Positions 15,846 to 17,457 of a stretch of DNA of 17,457 nt are shown piece by piece. Position 1 is the first letter of the stretch; each line of letters opens with the position of its first letter. Origin of the DNA: Spirochaetaceae bacterium (GTDB lineage: Bacteria > Spirochaetota > Spirochaetia > SZUA-6 > Fen-1364); contig PLNO01000175.1 of the NCBI GenBank assembly GCA_003141795.1, positions 6,597 to 24,053 on the forward strand, written 5' to 3'. The notes under the pieces were generated by a model. The model did no database searches. It had not been told where the DNA came from and saw nothing but the letters and a program-made list of their open reading frames with translations. Position numbers and translations under genes: made by a program.

Positions 15846-16730
15846 ATGAAAAAGAAAACTGCGGTCGGTACGTGGGCGTATATCTGGGGCGGGTATCAGG
15901 AAGCACCCATCCCTTTCCGCACGGCGGTGGAGAAGCTCGCTGAGCTGAAGTACGACGGCATCGAGTTTGGCGCTTTTGCTCCGCACCTGGAGCCGAACAC
16001 CAAGGAGAAACGCAAGGAGATGAAGAAGCTCCTGGATGACAACCATCTGGGCATCTCTGCCGTCGCAGCGCCGTTCCCGTCCCCCGCAACCTCCAAGCAG
16101 GACGCGTACCTGGACACGGTGAAGCAGCACCTCGAGCTGTGCGCCGACATGGGCATCACCAAGCTGCGCGTGGACGCGGTCGACGCACCCACGGCCGTCC
16201 CCGGCGGCATGCCGTACGAGAAGGCGTTCGGGACGATCGCTGAAGTTTGGAACAAGTCCGCTGAGCTCTGCGCCAAGCAGAAAGTGAAGCTGATCTGGGA
16301 GTTCGAGCCGGGCTTCTTCCTCAACAAGCCGTCTGAGATCATGCGCATGACCTATGCGGTCGGCCACCCGAACTTCTCCATCCTCTTCGATTCCTGTCAC
16401 GGCTACATGTGCGGCGTCATCGGGGCGCGGCAGATGGGCACGAAGGAGACACTTCCCGGCGGCGTGGTGCAGTTCATCCACATGCTCACCGGCAAGATCG
16501 GCCACATCCACCTCATCGACTCCGACGGTACGCTCCACAACAACGAAACGAGCACCCACGCGCCCCTGGGCACCGGCGTCCTGAACTTCGCCGAGATCAT
16601 TCCCGCGCTGAAGGAAGCGGGGTACAACGACGAGTGGTGGCCCGCGGACCTCTGCTTCTGGCCCAACGCCCTGGACGTCACGGCGGAGACGAAGCACATG
16701 CTCGACGGTCTGATCCGCAAGTTCGGCTGA
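15846..16730 (+). CDS. TIM-barrel sugar (phosphate) isomerase/epimerase, second copy
   Basis: The 294-residue protein is of the same xylose-isomerase-like superfamily as the product of 10060-11049 but only distantly similar. Likely metal ligands are E152 or E154 (WEFEPG), D182 and H185 (LFDSCHGY) and H222 (IHLID). At the final strand, where a Glu ligand is usual, this protein reads WWPADLCFW, so D267 may replace it. No signal peptide is present, so it is cytoplasmic. AGGAGG at 15833-15838 gives a strong ribosome-binding site. The zinc dehydrogenase gene follows after 19 bases, suggesting a two-step oxidation and isomerisation. The substrate is unknown. Confidence 0.9.
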   Translation: MKKKTAVGTWAYIWGGYQEAPIPFRTAVEKLAELKYDGIEFGAFAPHLEPNTKEKRKEMKKLLDDNHLGISAVAAPFPSPATSKQDAYLDTVKQHLELCADMGITKLRVDAVDAPTAVPGGMPYEKAFGTIAEVWNKSAELCAKQKVKLIWEFEPGFFLNKPSEIMRMTYAVGHPNFSILFDSCHGYMCGVIGARQMGTKETLPGGVVQFIHMLTGKIGHIHLIDSDGTLHNNETSTHAPLGTGVLNFAEIIPALKEAGYNDEWWPADLCFWPNALDVTAETKHMLDGLIRKFG

Positions 16731-16749
16731 GCCGGGAAGGAACACGGAA

Positions 16750-17457
16750 ATGGCAAAGATGAAAGCACAGGTCTTCTACGAGAAGGAAAAAATGACCCTC
16801 GAGGAGCGGCCCATACCTGAGATCTCCGACATCGAGGTGCTCGTCAAGGTGCGCCAGGTCGGGATCTGCGGGTCGGACGTCTCCTACTACTTCGGCCAGA
16901 GCCCCGTGGGCACGGCCAGTGGAAAGGGCCCCATCATCCTGGGTCACGAGTTCACCGGTGACGTGGTCAAGGTGGGGAAGGTCCCCGCCGCCTCGCACCT
17001 GTTCAAGGAGGGGGATCGGGTCGTCGTGAACCCCGTCCAGCAGTGCAATGCCTGCTACGCCTGCGCGCGCGGCCAGACCCACATGTGCTCCAACCTCAGG
17101 GTCCTCGGCGTGTCGGTTGACGGCGGGTTCGCCGACTACTGCGCTTCGGGGTACACGGGCCTCTTCAAGCTCCCCGACAACGTGAGCTACGAGCAGGGCG
17201 CTTTCATCGAGCCGCTGGCCTGCGCCGTGAACGGCATGAACAAGCTCGACATAGAACCGGGCCAGTTCGTCACCGTCTTCGGCCCCGGCCCCATCGGCCT
17301 CATGATGGTGCAGATGGCCAAGGCCATGGGCGCGGGCAAGGTCGCCCTCATCGGCACCAGGGACTTCCGTCTCACCCCCGCTTTGAAGATGGGCGCCGAC
17401 TACGTCTTCAATACGAAAGAGAAGGGCTCCAAGTACTACGCGGCGGATTTGAAGAAG
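16750..17457 (+). CDS. Zinc-dependent medium-chain dehydrogenase (sorbitol/threonine dehydrogenase type), 3' truncated by window edge
   Basis: The first 236 residues are present. Catalytic-zinc ligands C40 (GICGSD), H66 and E67 (LGHEF) are visible. The structural-zinc cysteines are C99, C102, C105 and C113 (CNACYACARGQTHMC). The Rossmann motif FGPGPIGLMMVQMAKAMGA follows, so an NAD(P)-dependent polyol or sugar dehydrogenase is expected. E. coli YcjQ, a guloside 3-dehydrogenase, is of this broad class and sits in a similar gene set. The start ATG follows a GGAA-type ribosome-binding site after the isomerase stop. The frame is open to the last base of the window, and the C-terminal third lies outside. 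Confidence 0.95.
   Translation, partial: MAKMKAQVFYEKEKMTLEERPIPEISDIEVLVKVRQVGICGSDVSYYFGQSPVGTASGKGPIILGHEFTGDVVKVGKVPAASHLFKEGDRVVVNPVQQCNACYACARGQTHMCSNLRVLGVSVDGGFADYCASGYTGLFKLPDNVSYEQGAFIEPLACAVNGMNKLDIEPGQFVTVFGPGPIGLMMVQMAKAMGAGKVALIGTRDFRLTPALKMGADYVFNTKEKGSKYYAADLKK

Noticed and set aside
15828..16745. A 305-residue open frame on the minus strand opposite the second isomerase gene
   Set aside because: The plus strand has the conserved TIM-barrel protein with a strong ribosome-binding site; the antisense translation is low in family features.

Overview
The window is a GC-rich bacterial carbohydrate-utilisation island with no RNA genes, insertion sequences or CRISPR arrays that I can see. 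The best taxonomic hint is the ABC substrate-binding protein, whose signal peptide runs into 'FGAGQAEP', a mature N-terminus of the kind I associate with Spirochaetota (Treponema, Spirochaeta, Sphaerochaeta). I treat this as a moderate inference only.

Layout. (1) Positions 2-4598, plus strand: the C-terminal part of an alpha/alpha-barrel glycosidase-like protein, a GH127-type beta-L-arabinofuranosidase, then two related AraC-family regulators. The last three genes overlap by 8 and 4 bases and look translationally coupled. (2) Positions 4655-9815, minus strand: a CUT1-type sugar ABC importer (binding protein, two permeases, no ATPase), followed by a large protein homologous to the partial one at the left edge. 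A strong hairpin lies between the binding-protein and permease genes. (3) Positions 10000-12317, minus strand: a well delimited unit with a sigma70-like promoter, a Gfo/Idh/MocA oxidoreductase, a TIM-barrel sugar isomerase/epimerase and a terminator. (4) Positions 12321-14633, minus strand: a PAS-LuxR regulator and an Old-Yellow-Enzyme-like flavoprotein with a cysteine cluster, ended by a strong terminator. (5) Positions 14713-17457, plus strand: a LacI-family repressor with a palindromic operator in its own promoter, a second TIM-barrel isomerase, and a zinc-dependent medium-chain dehydrogenase cut by the window edge.

How it may work. The importer brings in an oligosaccharide or glycoside. 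The GH127 enzyme and the two unfamiliar barrel proteins could cleave it. The Gfo/Idh/MocA protein, the two TIM-barrel proteins and the zinc dehydrogenase could oxidise and epimerise the sugar. The set of importer, Zn-dehydrogenase, TIM-barrel epimerase, Gfo/Idh/MocA and LacI resembles the E. coli ycj cluster, where YcjS, YcjR and YcjQ interconvert gulosides and glucosides through 3-keto intermediates. The extra OYE-like flavoenzyme and the paralogous barrel proteins are not part of that scheme and are the most interesting parts. Four transcription factors of three families (two AraC, one PAS-LuxR, one LacI) in 17 kb suggest that several signals control the locus.
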